A stretch of 64,000 bases of DNA from Lycorma delicatula. Lineage: Eukaryota; Arthropoda; Insecta; Hemiptera; Fulgoridae. Location: contig NC_134458.1 in assembly GCF_047948215.1 (NCBI RefSeq), forward strand, positions 136,409,036-136,473,035. Direction: 5' to 3'. The notes under the pieces were generated by a model. The model was given only the letters and a program-made list of their open reading frames with translations, did no database searches and was not told where the DNA came from. This document shows, piece by piece, positions 12,903-25,240 of the stretch. How positions within the stretch are numbered: the stretch's first letter is position 1; each line of letters opens with the position of its first letter. The position numbers were made by a program, and so were the translations under genes.

Positions 12903-13580
12903 CACGTACATATATGAATGAACGAAGATGAATAATTAAATTATCAAACACACAGGTAACAGCGAATTTAAAAATCATATATCAATACGTCCAAATAAAA
13001 TATGTTATTATAATTTAGAAAGTATTTTTAAACATTTAAATGATGTAAAACATATTTATTAAACCTTAACGCTACTAATGTACGCTTACTTCTTAAACTT
13101 GATTGTAATAATTTTTACGAATTTATAAACAAATTCCCTAGAGGCAAAAAATTGACTTCATATTTCTCCGGTTATTTATAGCAGAGTACCAAGCAAACTA
13201 ATGTTTTCTTTGTGTAATAAAATATATTTTCAAATATTTTTATCGATCAGATTTTATAAAAAGGTTGAATGAAAAAAATCGTAAAACATTAAGATATTTC
13301 TATATGACAACCCCATTTTTTTCACTTGGATGTTTTTTGGAAAAACTGCACAGAAATACTTATATATTCTCTGTATATTTAAAAATATAGCGAGAAAAGT
13401 AAAAATAAAAATCCGTTGTTAATTAATACACGTAATTAATTATCAATTCTTTCCTCTAAAAAACCGATATGAAAAATTTCGATTACATCTGAACATAATC
13501 AGACTGTACATTTTTACTACGTGGCAAAGCCAACAGGCAAACCAGCAATTTGGTGAATTAATCTTTTGTATAAGTCTGAA

Positions 13581-13641
13581 AATAGTAGTACAATATCTAA
13601 TCTTGATAAATAGTAGTACAATATCTAATCTTGATAAATAG
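13581..13641 (+). repeat. 28-bp unit repeated 2.2 times in tandem
   Basis: The unit starting AATAGTAGTACAATATC at 13581-13608 is repeated exactly at 13609-13636, with five more bases of a third copy. Perfect identity suggests a recent slippage or duplication. Confidence 0.95.
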
Positions 13642-14534
13642 TCTACCAAACTACTACACATTTAATTAATTAATTTTTTAGGCGATATCTTTTGTTATTT
13701 TCAAAAATACTACGCTTGAATTAAATTCCATAAATTTATCATTATAATGTTTTAAGTGCAGGTACTTGGCTATCTTATTGTTTTTAAATCGTCCCATTGC
13801 AAATAACATAAATCGTTTTCATTAAAAAAATAGTTAATTATAAATTAATGTATAATTATTTATTAATAAATAGATAATTAATCATAAATTCAACTAAATA
13901 AAAAAAAATGAGCTGAATAGTTTGAATGTACGTTCCAAATAAATAATGATTAACTGGAATAATTTCGATTGTCTGTGGTATTACACATAACGCACCCTAA
14001 TTGATTCATACATACCCTAATTGTAAATATACATTAAAAATATCTTTTAATGTAAATAGAATTAATGTTGCTATCTAGTATGAATGAACTTTACGCATTG
14101 TTACGTTATAATCAATATGAATTTTTCTTTTTTGCCAGGAGAAAACGATATATTAAAATATCCTATTTAAAACCACTAATTTTGCGAACAGTAGACTTCG
14201 TTTGTTTTGAAACCAACCTATCAAAACTGATTTTTACGATGGTGAGATAAAATATTTCTTAGGTAGTTGTTTTTTCTAATTTCGAAGATTATAATAGCTT
14301 CTTTTTTATTGGCTTTTATTAAAAAAATAAATCACCATTGTTAATCTTATTAAACTTACATATTTTATGATTTTTAAAAAATTGATTGTTTTAATTATAT
14401 TTTGCAATAAATTAAATAATAGTGATAATGTAATTACATGAAATTGTAATTATTTTAATTCTCTATGCATACAATCACAGAAAGAAAAAAAATTAAAATT
14501 TATTCTACAAAAGAATATTACTTTTAAGAAACAA

Positions 14535-14690
14535 TCCGTGGCGGAGTGTTAGCGTCTTGGTCTTTCATACCGGGGTTCCGGGTTCGAAACCCGGTCAGGC
14601 ATGACATTTTTCATCGCTAAAAAATTCCATTTACATATTCCTCCATGTATAAGCTTCGAAAAACTTCTGTGGTGAACTAATTCATCAAGC
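14535..14690 (+). mobile_element. tRNA-derived SINE, family 1
   Basis: An A-box-like TGGCGGAGTGTTAGCG (14539-14554) is followed at tRNA-like distance by an exact B box, GGTTCGAAACC (14581-14591), then CCGGTCAGGCATGACATTTTTC. The tail includes CTTCTGTGGTGAAC (14664-14677) and ATTCATCA, shared with the copy at 54545-54680. The arms do not fold as an intact tRNA and there is no proper acceptor, so it is a SINE head and not a tRNA gene. Clear target duplications were not seen. Confidence 0.7.
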
Positions 14691-15939
14691 AAGAACAAAA
14701 TTATCTAAATAAATGTTACTTAACTATTTAAAACAAGCATTTTATTAATGTTAATGATTTATTCGACGTAAAAACATGTATCTTTTAGTTATTTAGTAAA
14801 GTTTACAATATATAACAAGTAAGTGTGATTAGACAATTAGTAGATATAGAGAGAGCTCAACTTGTGCACGTGAGGGGTGTGAAAGAGGAAATGGTATATT
14901 TATTGAAAATTTTAATAACTTTCTGATCAGTTAAATAAAAATAGGAACAAAAGGGCAAAAAGTTTGCCATAAGGGACATTTCAAACAATTGTTGGTTATT
15001 TAACAAAACTATGTATAAATTATACATAGTGTAAAATAAAAATACATGTAAATATTTATAATAAATTTTACCGGATAATTCATGTATATATATTATATAA
15101 AACGATTATATATCACTTTTTAAACCATATAGTCAATAGTTTTTTTTTAACAATGAAACCACTTTCTTTTAAAAATTCAAAAAGAAAAAATAATAACAAC
15201 AAGAATTGTATTTATAAAATGTTAAGTTTAAAATAGAATAAATTATATAGTGTAATCATGTGAAAGTAAAGGCCATTAGCCTTAAGGAGTACCATGGATT
15301 GAAGAATCAATATATTTATTATTGTATTACAACAAAGACAATACAATACAATACAATACATTATATGTTTAACTGATTATTTACACCTAACATAAAGTTT
15401 GGTATTCTAAAACTGACTGCATCATAAGTCTAGTTAAAGTTCACGAAATTTTTTTTAAATGCATGAACAAAAAAATAAAGAAAAAATTCAGAAATATTAT
15501 TCTGTATTTCTATAGCTACATCATTACTTGTATTTAATTTATTATTTTGAATCATAATTAGTTGTATGTGAACGTTCTATTTTATGTGATCTTAAATTAA
15601 ATTTATGTGAATTAAAAGACTCCACCTACTGGGATATTTGCACGCTGAACCCTGTGCTTCAGGCAATTCAAATTAAAAAAAGCAAACAATCAAAATTAAA
15701 AATTTAACTTGTAAATTTATAATTTGCAAATCTTTTCTGGTACGTATTATAAAATAGAATCGCGTATAAATAGTTTCACGCCAATTCAAACTCCTACCAA
15801 AAAAAAAAAAAAAAAAAAAGTATAACCCTTAACAACATTTATTAATTAATCTCCTTACCTACTTTTTTCTAATATTTGAGGATATTAACTTTATTCAAGT
15901 TTATTATACCAAGTTTATTAACGGAATCCAATGAACTTC
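14691..15939. other. AT-rich stretch with simple repeats
   Basis: Contains a pentanucleotide ACAAT-type tract (about 15337-15362) and a long A run (15799-15819). The rest is AT-rich filler. Confidence 0.5.
15799..15819 (+). repeat. poly-A tract
   Basis: A run of about 21 A. It lies 120 bases before the LINE fragment, so it is not that element's own tail, but could be the tail of an unrecognised retroposon. Confidence 0.9.
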
Positions 15940-17212
15940 CATTCCATTACAGGAAGAAATACCAGGTTATCAAATACGCGTCCCGTATTTTTTCCAGTAG
16001 GTCCCGTATCTTCAACTGCTAAAGGCAGGCGACCAGACCCGCCATCACTCAACAACTGGAGCGGAAGAAATCCTTACCTTAGCCTTTCGACCTCAGATTG
16101 CTTCGCTATCTCCAGGATCTAGGCCTGTCTGTTCCGAGGATTCTCGGAAAGGAAATAGGATGCGGCACTCCTTAGCTGCGCGCTTCTCTAAAGATTGAAT
16201 ATTTACCATCTGGAAGACGTAAACGGGATCCACATTACCGATCTACTAAGGAGGAATTTAGCGAAATGACTTACAATGGTTACAAACACATCTCTACAGA
16301 CGGTCCTGTCTCGGCCGACGGTTGTGGCTGTTCAATAATACTCCCTGATAACGAGATAATATATAAGCTTAGTGACCTGTATTTTCTGTTATTCCTGTAT
16401 ATTATTTTGTTAGGCCTACACAATTTACTTTGCCTAGAGAGTTATCGAGGCCCTTAGTGACGACAACTTCTTGATAATAACTGACTCTATGAGTTTACTT
16501 GAGAGCTTGAGCTGAAGACAATTTGAACCCGTCGTTCAAACTATCTATGACATTCTCTCAAGAGTAAACAAGACAGTGGTACTCGTATGGGTCCCGGGCC
16601 ATTGTAGCATTCTCGGGAACAAAAGCGCTGATGAGGCTGCCAAGAGAGCTGTAACAAATGACATCCGATTAGAATTAATAGGTGAGAGCGACTTGTGTCA
16701 AATCACGTACTCGATGGAATAGGTTCTGGTTGTTGAATCCTCCCACGGCCTTGCATGACATCCGAGAGAACGTCTTCAAGAGACCTTTTATCCAAACAAC
16801 AGAAGGGACCAAGTCATCCTAACTCGGCTGAGAATTGGGCACACAAAACTAAACCACGCCCTTCGATTTGGCTCTCCTCAGCAAAACTGTGAGATGTGCA
16901 ATGTAAAATCGTCCGTAAACCACTTTCTCATAGACTGCACAATGTTCGGGTCTATTCGTCGATAATTAAACCTGGGTTCAGATGTAAAGGGGGTTTACTC
17001 AACCGAAAGACATACATCAAAAGACTATAGCGGTTTATGTGTAATAGTAAGATGAAGAACTTAATTTAGCGGTTTTGCTTACGTGAAATTCTTCATGGAG
17101 TTCTCTGTGTGCAGTGAAAATAATCTAGGGGGTCGTGTTCGAATATTTGTTATCCATTTTCTACTGATGTGCCATTTTGTCATCCAATGTTTGATGTTTA
17201 TTGTCTAATTTT
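15940..17212 (+). mobile_element. LINE relic with RNase H domain (I/R1-like style)
   Basis: A decayed non-LTR retrotransposon 3' portion. An RNase H start is seen at about 16283-16350 (STDGPVSADGCGCSIILPD). The VLVWVPGHCSILGNKSADEAAK block follows at about 16577-16645, with the catalytic-type Asp and His context. A C-terminal RLRIGHTKLNHALRFG segment leads into a CEMC...H...C knuckle at about 16825-16950. Frames shift and stops interrupt, so it is a pseudogene. Non-coding 3' sequence from 17012 to about 17212 is shared with 32831-33012, which marks it as the family's 3' end. Clade name is tentative. Confidence 0.8.
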
Positions 17213-17460
17213 TACTTCCTTGTACGAAGTAAAGGAAGTATTATGATCGTGAAGAATTTCGATTTTCAATTGTCAACGGAAATATCCGTTGAATTTGACA
17301 ATCACTGAATCCATTTTTACCAATTTCGGCATGACCAGTGTACGTACATGTGTATTTCGCATAACTAAAAACCTATTAACCGTAGAATGTTGACATTTTT
17401 GATTTAGGACTATTAGGTCTTGATATTAGATCTTGTATTTGGTATTGATTTAGGACAAAC
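17213..17460. repeat. probable dispersed repeat with terminal small hairpin
   Basis: Starts with ACTTCCTTGTACGAAGTAAA and GGAAGT, which folds as a short hairpin (ACTTCC with GGAAGT). The following text is of the repetitive kind (GAATTTCGATTTTC, CTGAATCCATTTTTACC, ATTTCGCATAACT). It directly abuts the LINE 3' end, so the LINE may have inserted next to it or the two may be parts of one composite. Confidence 0.4.
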
Positions 17461-19411
17461 CAAAACTTATGAAATAAGCTAGTATTTTTTTGATTAAATA
17501 AACTTAAAATATACTTAACATAAATCCAATTTTTATTTTTTCTTACTTATTATATTCATATTTTTAAACTCACTAAGAAAAAAAACTTATAGTAATTTGT
17601 AGAAAATCGAATGATTGTAACTAGCTTGGAAAGTACAAGTTAAATTTATGAGAAAAAAAAAACTAAGCCTCATTGAATTTGACATTTCGTTAATTTATAC
17701 AATAAACTATGATTCATTCGTTCCACATAACTAGTTTTTTACTTACCGATATATTAATTATTACTCAAAATTTTAGTTATTATTAAATTCATATAAATAG
17801 TTATTTATTTATTTATTCATGTGTAATAAAACTAGAGAATTTTATAAAGCCGACGAAAAATTATTTTATATACAGAAAAATTGCATAACTTAAATCAGTT
17901 TATTACCACAAAAAGAAAAATTCAAAATTTTTTTAAACAATTTACACCATAAAAACTTTCTGTTTTGTCAATATATTTTGTAACCAATAATTTTAACGTT
18001 TTTAACAAAATTGTTGAAGATATGGTTATTAGTTTTGTTGTATATAAAAATTGGATACTAGAACACATCACTAATAACATGTCACAAAAACAGGCTTCAT
18101 TTAATAACAACCAATTTTTTAAAAATTAAAAAAATAATATATTTAATTTTTACGTCAACTTACGAAAAAACAAAAAAAAAATGATGTACATATTATCATC
18201 GTTCGGTCAACCCTTTTATACTCTCATTCTTGGAAGACATTGACGCCTTCACAATACTAATAGTCAACGTTAAATAAATTCATAATTTAAGTTTTTTAAA
18301 AAATAAGAAAGTTTTGTTTCAGAAAAGTATTTAGTAAATCAAAATTTTATAAAGTTGTAAAGATTTCTGATTATGTAACTGCTTAAATGTCTGAAAATTT
18401 GTAGATATGTAACTGTTTAAATGTCTGACTATATATTCTTTTAAGAATAATGAAGATGTTATTACGTTATAATTTACTTATTACTTGAGAGTCTACTTAT
18501 TACTTAATTTGCTTATTACTTGAGAGTTTTATAGGAAATAATCATAATATTTCACGTCGACTTTTTTAATATTATTAGGTATAATTTCAATGCAACAAAT
18601 TAGCATAAGACTGGAAACATTCCGTTGAACGGTTACCTATTTTTTCTTTCTTTATCCATAAAAAGAGATTGGTGTGGTTGTAGCGTCCGTAAGGAGATCT
18701 TTAAAAAGATATTTTATTTTTTTTTTTCCTTCAAAGACAATGTAATTGATTATCAACCTGTCATAATTAATTTTAAAATGTTTTTCAATATCACACTAAT
18801 TTCAGAATTCTTACAATTTGATATTTTATGAAAGCTATGTATCACAAAAGCCGTTATAGTCACGTAAAACATTAACTTGTCATTTTATATTTAAAACATT
18901 CATAAGCTATAATATTCATAAATTTCATGAAAAAGATATATACGTAATTAGTTATGAAAGATTGTACGGAACAATAATATTAATAACCGAGTAGATTTAA
19001 AGAATGCAATACTTATTGAGGGAGCATGTATATATATGACTAAATGAAATGATGACTACTCGTGAAATGATGAGGGCGATACCATGTTGGTAGCGGTTAA
19101 TATAGAAGATGGGGCAGAACAGAATTTCTCATTACACTTGGACATAAACATGGCTTCAGTCAATAATAATAAATGTCAAAAGAAACTCACGTCTGATGAA
19201 ACGAACTCAGGAATCTGTATGTCATCTCCTCCTTTGCGATATCTCCTTTTTTACCCTTCATTACAGCAACCATTTCTCTTTTCTAACTAATATTTATGGT
19301 AATAATTATTTCTAGCAATAAAATACTGATATACTAACGTATTGTGATAGCAAAGTAGAAATAATTACAATAAATTATAACCATCATTATAACAGTGAAA
19401 ATTATACTAAA
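17461..19411. other. AT-rich non-coding stretch with small local duplications
   Basis: Short imperfect duplications occur at 18374-18427 (TATGTAACTG...AAATGTCTGA twice) and at 18476-18530 (CTTATTACTTGAGAGT twice). No gene-like feature. Confidence 0.5.
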
Positions 19412-19544
19412 TAATTTTTTTAACACACAAACAAGTTTACGCGCACGCATATACAGATATATATGTTTAATTTTACTTGTATAGATGAAAGAACAAATGG
19501 CTTTAGAATATAATTGAAATTTTGAATTTATTTCATAAGAGATT
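19412..19544 (+). repeat. 133-bp direct repeat, copy 1
   Basis: Identical base for base, by eye, to 20519-20651. It includes a T run, ACACACAAACAAG and TTTACGCGCACGC. The ends are sharp on both sides. It is not flanked by TG...CA and has no LTR features I can see. Confidence 0.9.
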
Positions 19545-20518
19545 ATATTTCAAAATAACTTTCTTCAAAATACAATTAAATATACTTTAAAAATAAAATA
19601 ACTTTTTAAAGTAATCGAACATTTAGATAGTTACAGTAATATTTACCACTCGTATGACGTATACATAAATCATATCATCTACTACATGTTTTCAATTTTT
19701 TAGTTAAAAATACTCACCAAAATTTAATAAAACAATTACAATTATTTACCATAAAATTAATTATGGTATATAATTTCTTTACTATTATATAAATTAAAAA
19801 AAAAAGAAAAAAAAGTTGGTTAAACATTGTGTGAATTTCCTAGCTATTAATAATAAAAATTAAAAGAATTAGAGCAAAAAAAATAATCAATATATATTTT
19901 TCGCAGGTGGAGAATAAATTTCAAGAAACATTTTTCTAAAAATATTCATATATAGATTAAGTTTAACAAATATGCTTAAGTAAAGTTTTCTTCAAATCTA
20001 ACATTCTCTTCAACAGAAGCTAAAATAAGAAAAGAAGTTAAAAAAATTTTCTGCTCTTTACGTCCGGGGTCTGTTTCTTGATAGTATATGAAGTGTAAAC
20101 TTTCAAAAATATTTTAAATAATATTTAAACTGAAGTAAAATAAAGGGACAAAAAACATATTTAATACATATTTTATATTTAAAACATATTTTAAGAGGTG
20201 GGGGGGGGGGTTGATTTTTTGAAAAAAAAATTTGGATTATATGCATTGTAGGTAAAAAATTTGCTTTATAAAGTTTTCTCTAAAATGCCTCGCAAGAAAA
20301 TCGAAATTGTTTTTTCGTGATATTCCCGTTAACGAATTTTGAAAAAAATAATACGATTAATATCACATATACAGAAATATTTGAACCAAATTTGAAGAAA
20401 ATCCTGAGATATAAGCCTAAAAGCAGTGCAAAACATACGTACGCACATATATACAGACATTTTTTTTTTTTAATTAGATCAACTAGTTGGACCCTATAAG
20501 GAAAAGATTTACAAAACT
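19545..20518. other. 974-bp segment between identical repeats
   Basis: AT-rich at first. It then holds a G run (20200-20212) and a repeat-like block (20213-20518) containing ATGCCTCGCAAGAAAATC (20285-20302), TTGAACCAAATTTG and a poly-T, ending just where repeat copy 2 begins. The block has the look of a decayed transposon, with no coding domain visible. Confidence 0.45.
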
Positions 20519-20651
20519 TAATTTTTTTAACACACAAACAAGTTTACGCGCACGCATATACAGATATATATGTTTAATTTTACTTGTATAGATGAAAGAA
20601 CAAATGGCTTTAGAATATAATTGAAATTTTGAATTTATTTCATAAGAGATT
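20519..20651 (+). repeat. 133-bp direct repeat, copy 2
   Basis: Exact second copy of 19412-19544, starting 1107 bases downstream in the same orientation. Confidence 0.9.
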
Positions 20652-21809
20652 TATTTAATATACGATGATTAATTTATTTAATCATATTTAATTTATTTCA
20701 TATACGATGATCACCATACTTTTCCCTTTAATTTGGTTATTTTAGCTATATTCGCCGGGAAAGTAATAAATAAATTGTTTATTTCATACTTATAACTTAT
20801 GGCTCATTCAAACTTCAAATTTACGTATGCAAAGAAAACATATAATTTAGAAAAAAATTCCAATTAACCTCAGTTTTTTTCTGATTTATTCATATATTAT
20901 TATAAAGTAATGGTAAACGAAAAGGCAAAAACCTAAAAATGTTCTGTGGTTTATCGACTTCTTTATATTTAATTAATATATTTTTGTATACCCATGCGAT
21001 TTCAGTAATGATTAATTTCGATGTTCAATATTTCTGAGTAAATCAATAATTCTGTACTAATAATATTGTTTTTACTACTGTTTTTAGAAGCTATAAAAAG
21101 ATATATACATTTATACATTTTACTGTCCTAGAATATTAGTTTCCGGTTAAAATCAAACGTCTTCAAAAATTTACAACAAACTAGTACCAGTAATAGTAAT
21201 GGTAATAAACATACTATTACCAGTAATATTTTGTTGTAAATATTACAACGAACGGTCTTGTATATTACATAGAAAATCTGTGTTAAATGGTTCTTCTTTT
21301 CTGAATAACATTTTTATTTTATTGAACGAATCAGCGTTCGTGTATATATGTATACGTCATTGTTTCTCAGTAAATAAGATAGGTTTATTAATTTATTGCT
21401 TCATGACATTCGTACCATCTTTATTAAGGATAAAGAAAGTATAAAGCGGCTTAAATAAACTAGATTGAGTTTCTTTCTCTGAGAGTAATGATACAACAGT
21501 CTATTGGAAGATGAAGGTGTCATTTATATGAATAAATATAACCAGTATTTCAATAGGCTGGTATGCAAATATGCAGCAGTACATTTACCTCAGTGAAAAA
21601 AAAACGACAGGAAATTCGAAATTTTACATTTTTTATTAAGGAAAGTATTTGTTGTTCTTGAAATGATTGTAGCATTTTCACGGCTAAGGTGTTCTTATTT
21701 ATGATTATTTTTATGGTTATAAAATTCAATCTGAATTTTTAAATCTCATCAGCTACTAACGTCATTAGAGACTACGTTGCGATTGACTAATAATAATAAT
21801 AAATTGTTT
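20652..21809. other. AT-rich non-coding stretch
   Basis: AT-rich filler; the frame 21199-21444 is compositional and matches no family. Confidence 0.5.
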
Positions 21810-21810
21810 A

Positions 21811-21894
21811 GATCCTAGCTGGGACTCAAAACCAGGACCAAGGTATAACAGGGAAGCATATTATTGTATTACAGCTTGTACTACCGAGCCCAAT
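21811..21894 (-). mobile_element. tRNA-like SINE head, probable
   Basis: On the minus strand TGGGCTCGGTAGTACA (21877-21892) resembles an A box. GTTTTGAGTCC (within 21821-21833) resembles a B box with two mismatches, at suitable spacing. Sequence after the B box differs from family 1, so it may be a separate family or an old tRNA pseudogene. Confidence 0.4.
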
Positions 21895-22435
21895 CACACA
21901 TGCATTTTCTAAAAATTCGCTCTACACAAACTTCACGGCGAATAAACTGCCCATTCATTTTTGCAATTTATTATTTTGTTAATTTAATTTACACTAAGTT
22001 TTGAAGTAACTTTTTTAAATTTCTTTCTGTTCCATCAAGACATATTATTTTAATTAACCTAGATACAATAATTTTACAAAATATTAAATTTATGTAAAAA
22101 CAAGACCCATTAAATAATAAATTTAAAAAAATAATTTTGTTTGCTGTAAATACATTTTATACTAGTTATGATGTATCACAAACTTTAATATCCTAGCATA
22201 ATTATGTAGAAATACTGTTCATAAAAATCATCCGAGTGAGATTTTGTTTCCAATGGTTTGATAACATAAAAGTATTTATGTTTAACTAAATGTTAACTAT
22301 GTTGTTTATGTTAACTATTTATGTTTAACTATCAAAATATTTTGTTTAATCCTCTGTTTTACATCACTATTTATTGCACTAAATAGCTTATAAATTCCCT
22401 CCTTTTAAATAATTTTTAATAGAAATTATTGGTTA
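21895..22435. other. AT-rich non-coding stretch
   Basis: Contains short internal repeats of TTATGTTTAACTA at about 22275-22330; nothing else. Confidence 0.5.
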
Positions 22436-23520
22436 TTATAAATAACTTATAATAATAACAATACTGCTGATTCGTGTTATTCCATTGTATAAATTCAGTA
22501 ATAAATTAAAGAACAATGTGAGGTTAAAAAAAGAATATAATAATAATAAAATGAATGAGCGATGGAGGAAGAAGAAGTTAGGCAGGTTTAGTGATTCCGA
22601 TTCTACCAGTAAAAGCCAAAGCAAAGTACAAGCAGGTGATATTGGAAATGTACGACATAACGGCCAAGAGGTTAAGCGTTAAACATTGTCTTCTGAAATA
22701 AAGGTAAAAAAAAAAAAATATTGGAAACCCAATCACTTTAGTACGCCTTCAGCCTTCACAAAGCCACGACACAAACGCGAGATATAGTGAACAAGAAGAT
22801 GAAGGGATGGATACTGGTGAACCAGAAGAGAAGAGGAGGAAGTGTGCAGACCAAGATGTATGTGTACCTGGCACAATAGCCTATAAATCAGTAAAGAAGA
22901 AGAAATATAAAGAAGAAGAGAAATATAAGGAGGTCTTGCTTGATGCACGCCTACAATACCAGCGCGCGCGCGCACATACACACACACAAATATACATACA
23001 CATAGTAAAATGTAATACTTTACAGACACAAGCGTGTATCCGAAGTAATGCTTAAATCTTATATCTTTTGCACAGCCATCTAAATTCACATTAGACTATA
23101 ATACGATAAAGCCCTCTGGCGAAATGACTTTAAGAGAAAGATAGCACCGGTTGAATAATAGGAAGGAACTCATTAGCCGATTTTAATTGGATTCATTGTA
23201 AGGCTGTGGCGCCTTGAAGTTACGGAGAAAAGGAAATTTTGTTAGACAAATACAAGTAATAAAAAAAAAGGTTTAATCAGTTTATCTGCTTTATTGATAC
23301 AATTGGTATTTTGTTTATGTATTATTAAGCTATTAAGAAGTATACAGATTACATACTGACCGTTAGTACGATCCACTAAAATTGGTTTTATCTAGACTTC
23401 CAGCCTCGGGCTGACCATTACTAAGGCCGCAATGCCGTTAACTGAATCTTAATTGCCAGAGCACACTGGTTAATAGGGTATATTATAGAAAAATAAAACC
23501 TTAGGCATTGTAGTGCAAGG
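22436..23520. other. mixed-composition block with charged open frames, unknown
   Basis: Two charged + strand frames (about 22485-22682, ending SKSQSKVQAGDIGNVRHNG; and 22807-23055, with EPEEKRRKCADQD) lie close together in DNA that is less AT-rich than its surroundings. Other frames in the same stretch also stay open, so the signal is weak. An alternating GC/AC tract at 22962-22989 interrupts it. A further GC-richer piece at 23100-23480 has no recognisable coding. An old repeat or a gene fragment are both possible. Confidence 0.25.
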
Positions 23521-24478
23521 CAAATTAAGGGATTTACTTCAGAAAAAAAACATAGGAAAAATATTGAATTTTTAATAAAATTTTCTAGAAATCTTTAACA
23601 TAAATAATATAGATGAAAAAATTCATTAAAAAATAATTTCAGAATCCAAAGTGTTTTAATAAATACATTTTCATCAGACAATTATATAAATAATTTTGGT
23701 AGTAATTTAAAATCTTTAACACTTCTGAAATTGAGTTATCAATTAAATTTTATCGCAATTTTTGAGGGGGCAATTTCTAAGCCTCTCTTTGGAGATTAAA
23801 GGTTAATTAATTTATATAAAAGAATCTACATTTTATTTATGATATCTGCACTCCAATAACATTTTTCTTTTCGCACAGCGTAGACTTGGTGAATTTAAGC
23901 TGATAATTAACTTGCATGAGGATGAGGTTATGTCTTGCTTTATCCTGAAAGCATTATGTATGGAAGATAAAATTTGTAGTTGACATATAAAATCAGTAAA
24001 TGTGACTGTAATGTAATATTTTTTACTTATCTTAATAGTTTTGATTGAGAATTTTGTATTTGAGAAAATTACTGAACGATAACAAATTTAGTTATCTTAC
24101 ACACAAGTCGGTTTTAAAAAGGATTAATAAATATGAAGTTTACATAAAATAAAAGTTAAAGCACCTGGAAACCAAGGAGTAAAATTAGTTTTCTTTAATG
24201 GTACTTATTTAATAGATGAATTAATATTTTTTTTTAGGATTGTTCCTTGTTAGAATAAAATTCGATCAAAACTGAAAATTGACCGTATCATGTTTTAGTA
24301 GTTTTCAGAGAATAACTAATATAACGTTCAAAATATACTAATTTCATTTTTTTGCCAACGTTTGTGTTTTTCGTTCATTTTGTCCTAAAAGTATTTCTCA
24401 AGAAAAACTCAAATAAAAATGTAAAAAATATATACTGTATGTATGTATATATATATATACATACAGTATATATTGTCA

Positions 24479-24518
<40 letters not shown>

Positions 24519-25240
24519 CTAAACACTTTTTAAATTTGTCATATGAGTTATACTTCAATTACTTTTTTAAGGTACATTTAAACAATAAACTCACATCACA
24601 ATTTTGAAAATTTTTTAATAAAACTTTTGTTTGAAATTAATAACAATAATCTTTTCCTTATAAATTTATCTTAGTATCGTAAGAACCTTTTTACAAAATT
24701 GTTTTACTATTTAAGTCATTTCAGCATTTGGTCTTTAGATCTTACACCATTTCAAGTCAATGTTAACAATTCTGAGACTACATGTAATTTTAACCTTTAT
24801 AAAGTTAATTAATTTTGTTTGAAACATCGGTTTTAAAAAATAATTTAAATTAGTAAATTTTAATTTATTATTGAACTGAAGAATCAAATTGCTTAAATTC
24901 AGAATCAATCATTTATTATACAAAAGATATTTGAAACAAAATTGATAAAAAAACAGTACGAATTGAATCTAAACGTAATGAGGGTACAAAATATAAAAAA
25001 ATAAGTACATAATTTATTAGTAAACAATAGATTGATATTTGATTAAAATTACGTAATTTGCCGAATTGTTACTAAAAGATATTTTAATACATTCTCAAAA
25101 CGGTTGATTAATATATCATATCAAAAAAAAAATAAATAACCAAAACACTGAGACAGGCTTACAATAAAAAAAAATAATAATAAAAATTAATTAACGTCGT
25201 AGTAATCAAAATAGAATATCACACGGAGCGTTACGTTAAA
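23521..25240. other. AT-rich stretch with palindromic AT motif
   Basis: Mostly AT filler. It includes the near-perfect palindrome at 24427-24474 and a TA run at 24483-24513. Confidence 0.5.
24427..24474. repeat. near-perfect palindrome
   Basis: The 16-base arm at 24427-24442 (containing ATACTGTATG) is the exact reverse complement of 24459-24474. The arms flank an AT-alternating centre. Confidence 0.8.

Larger units (their letters stand above)
12461..14534. other. AT-rich stretch with small repeats
   Basis: Holds a TA microsatellite (12876-12902) and the 28-bp tandem duplication at 13581-13641. No gene-like feature. Confidence 0.5.

Noticed and set aside
14538..14600. A tRNA gene
   Set aside because: The A and B boxes are present, but the arms do not form a full cloverleaf and related copies with a shared non-tRNA tail occur elsewhere. 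A SINE head explains it better.
20285..20317. ATGCCTCGCAAGAAA (MPRKK) as the missing first exon of the tiptop-type gene
   Set aside because: It is followed by a stop after 11 codons without a suitable donor, and it sits in a repeat-like block between duplicated sequences. Resemblance to the MPRRKQ start is superficial.
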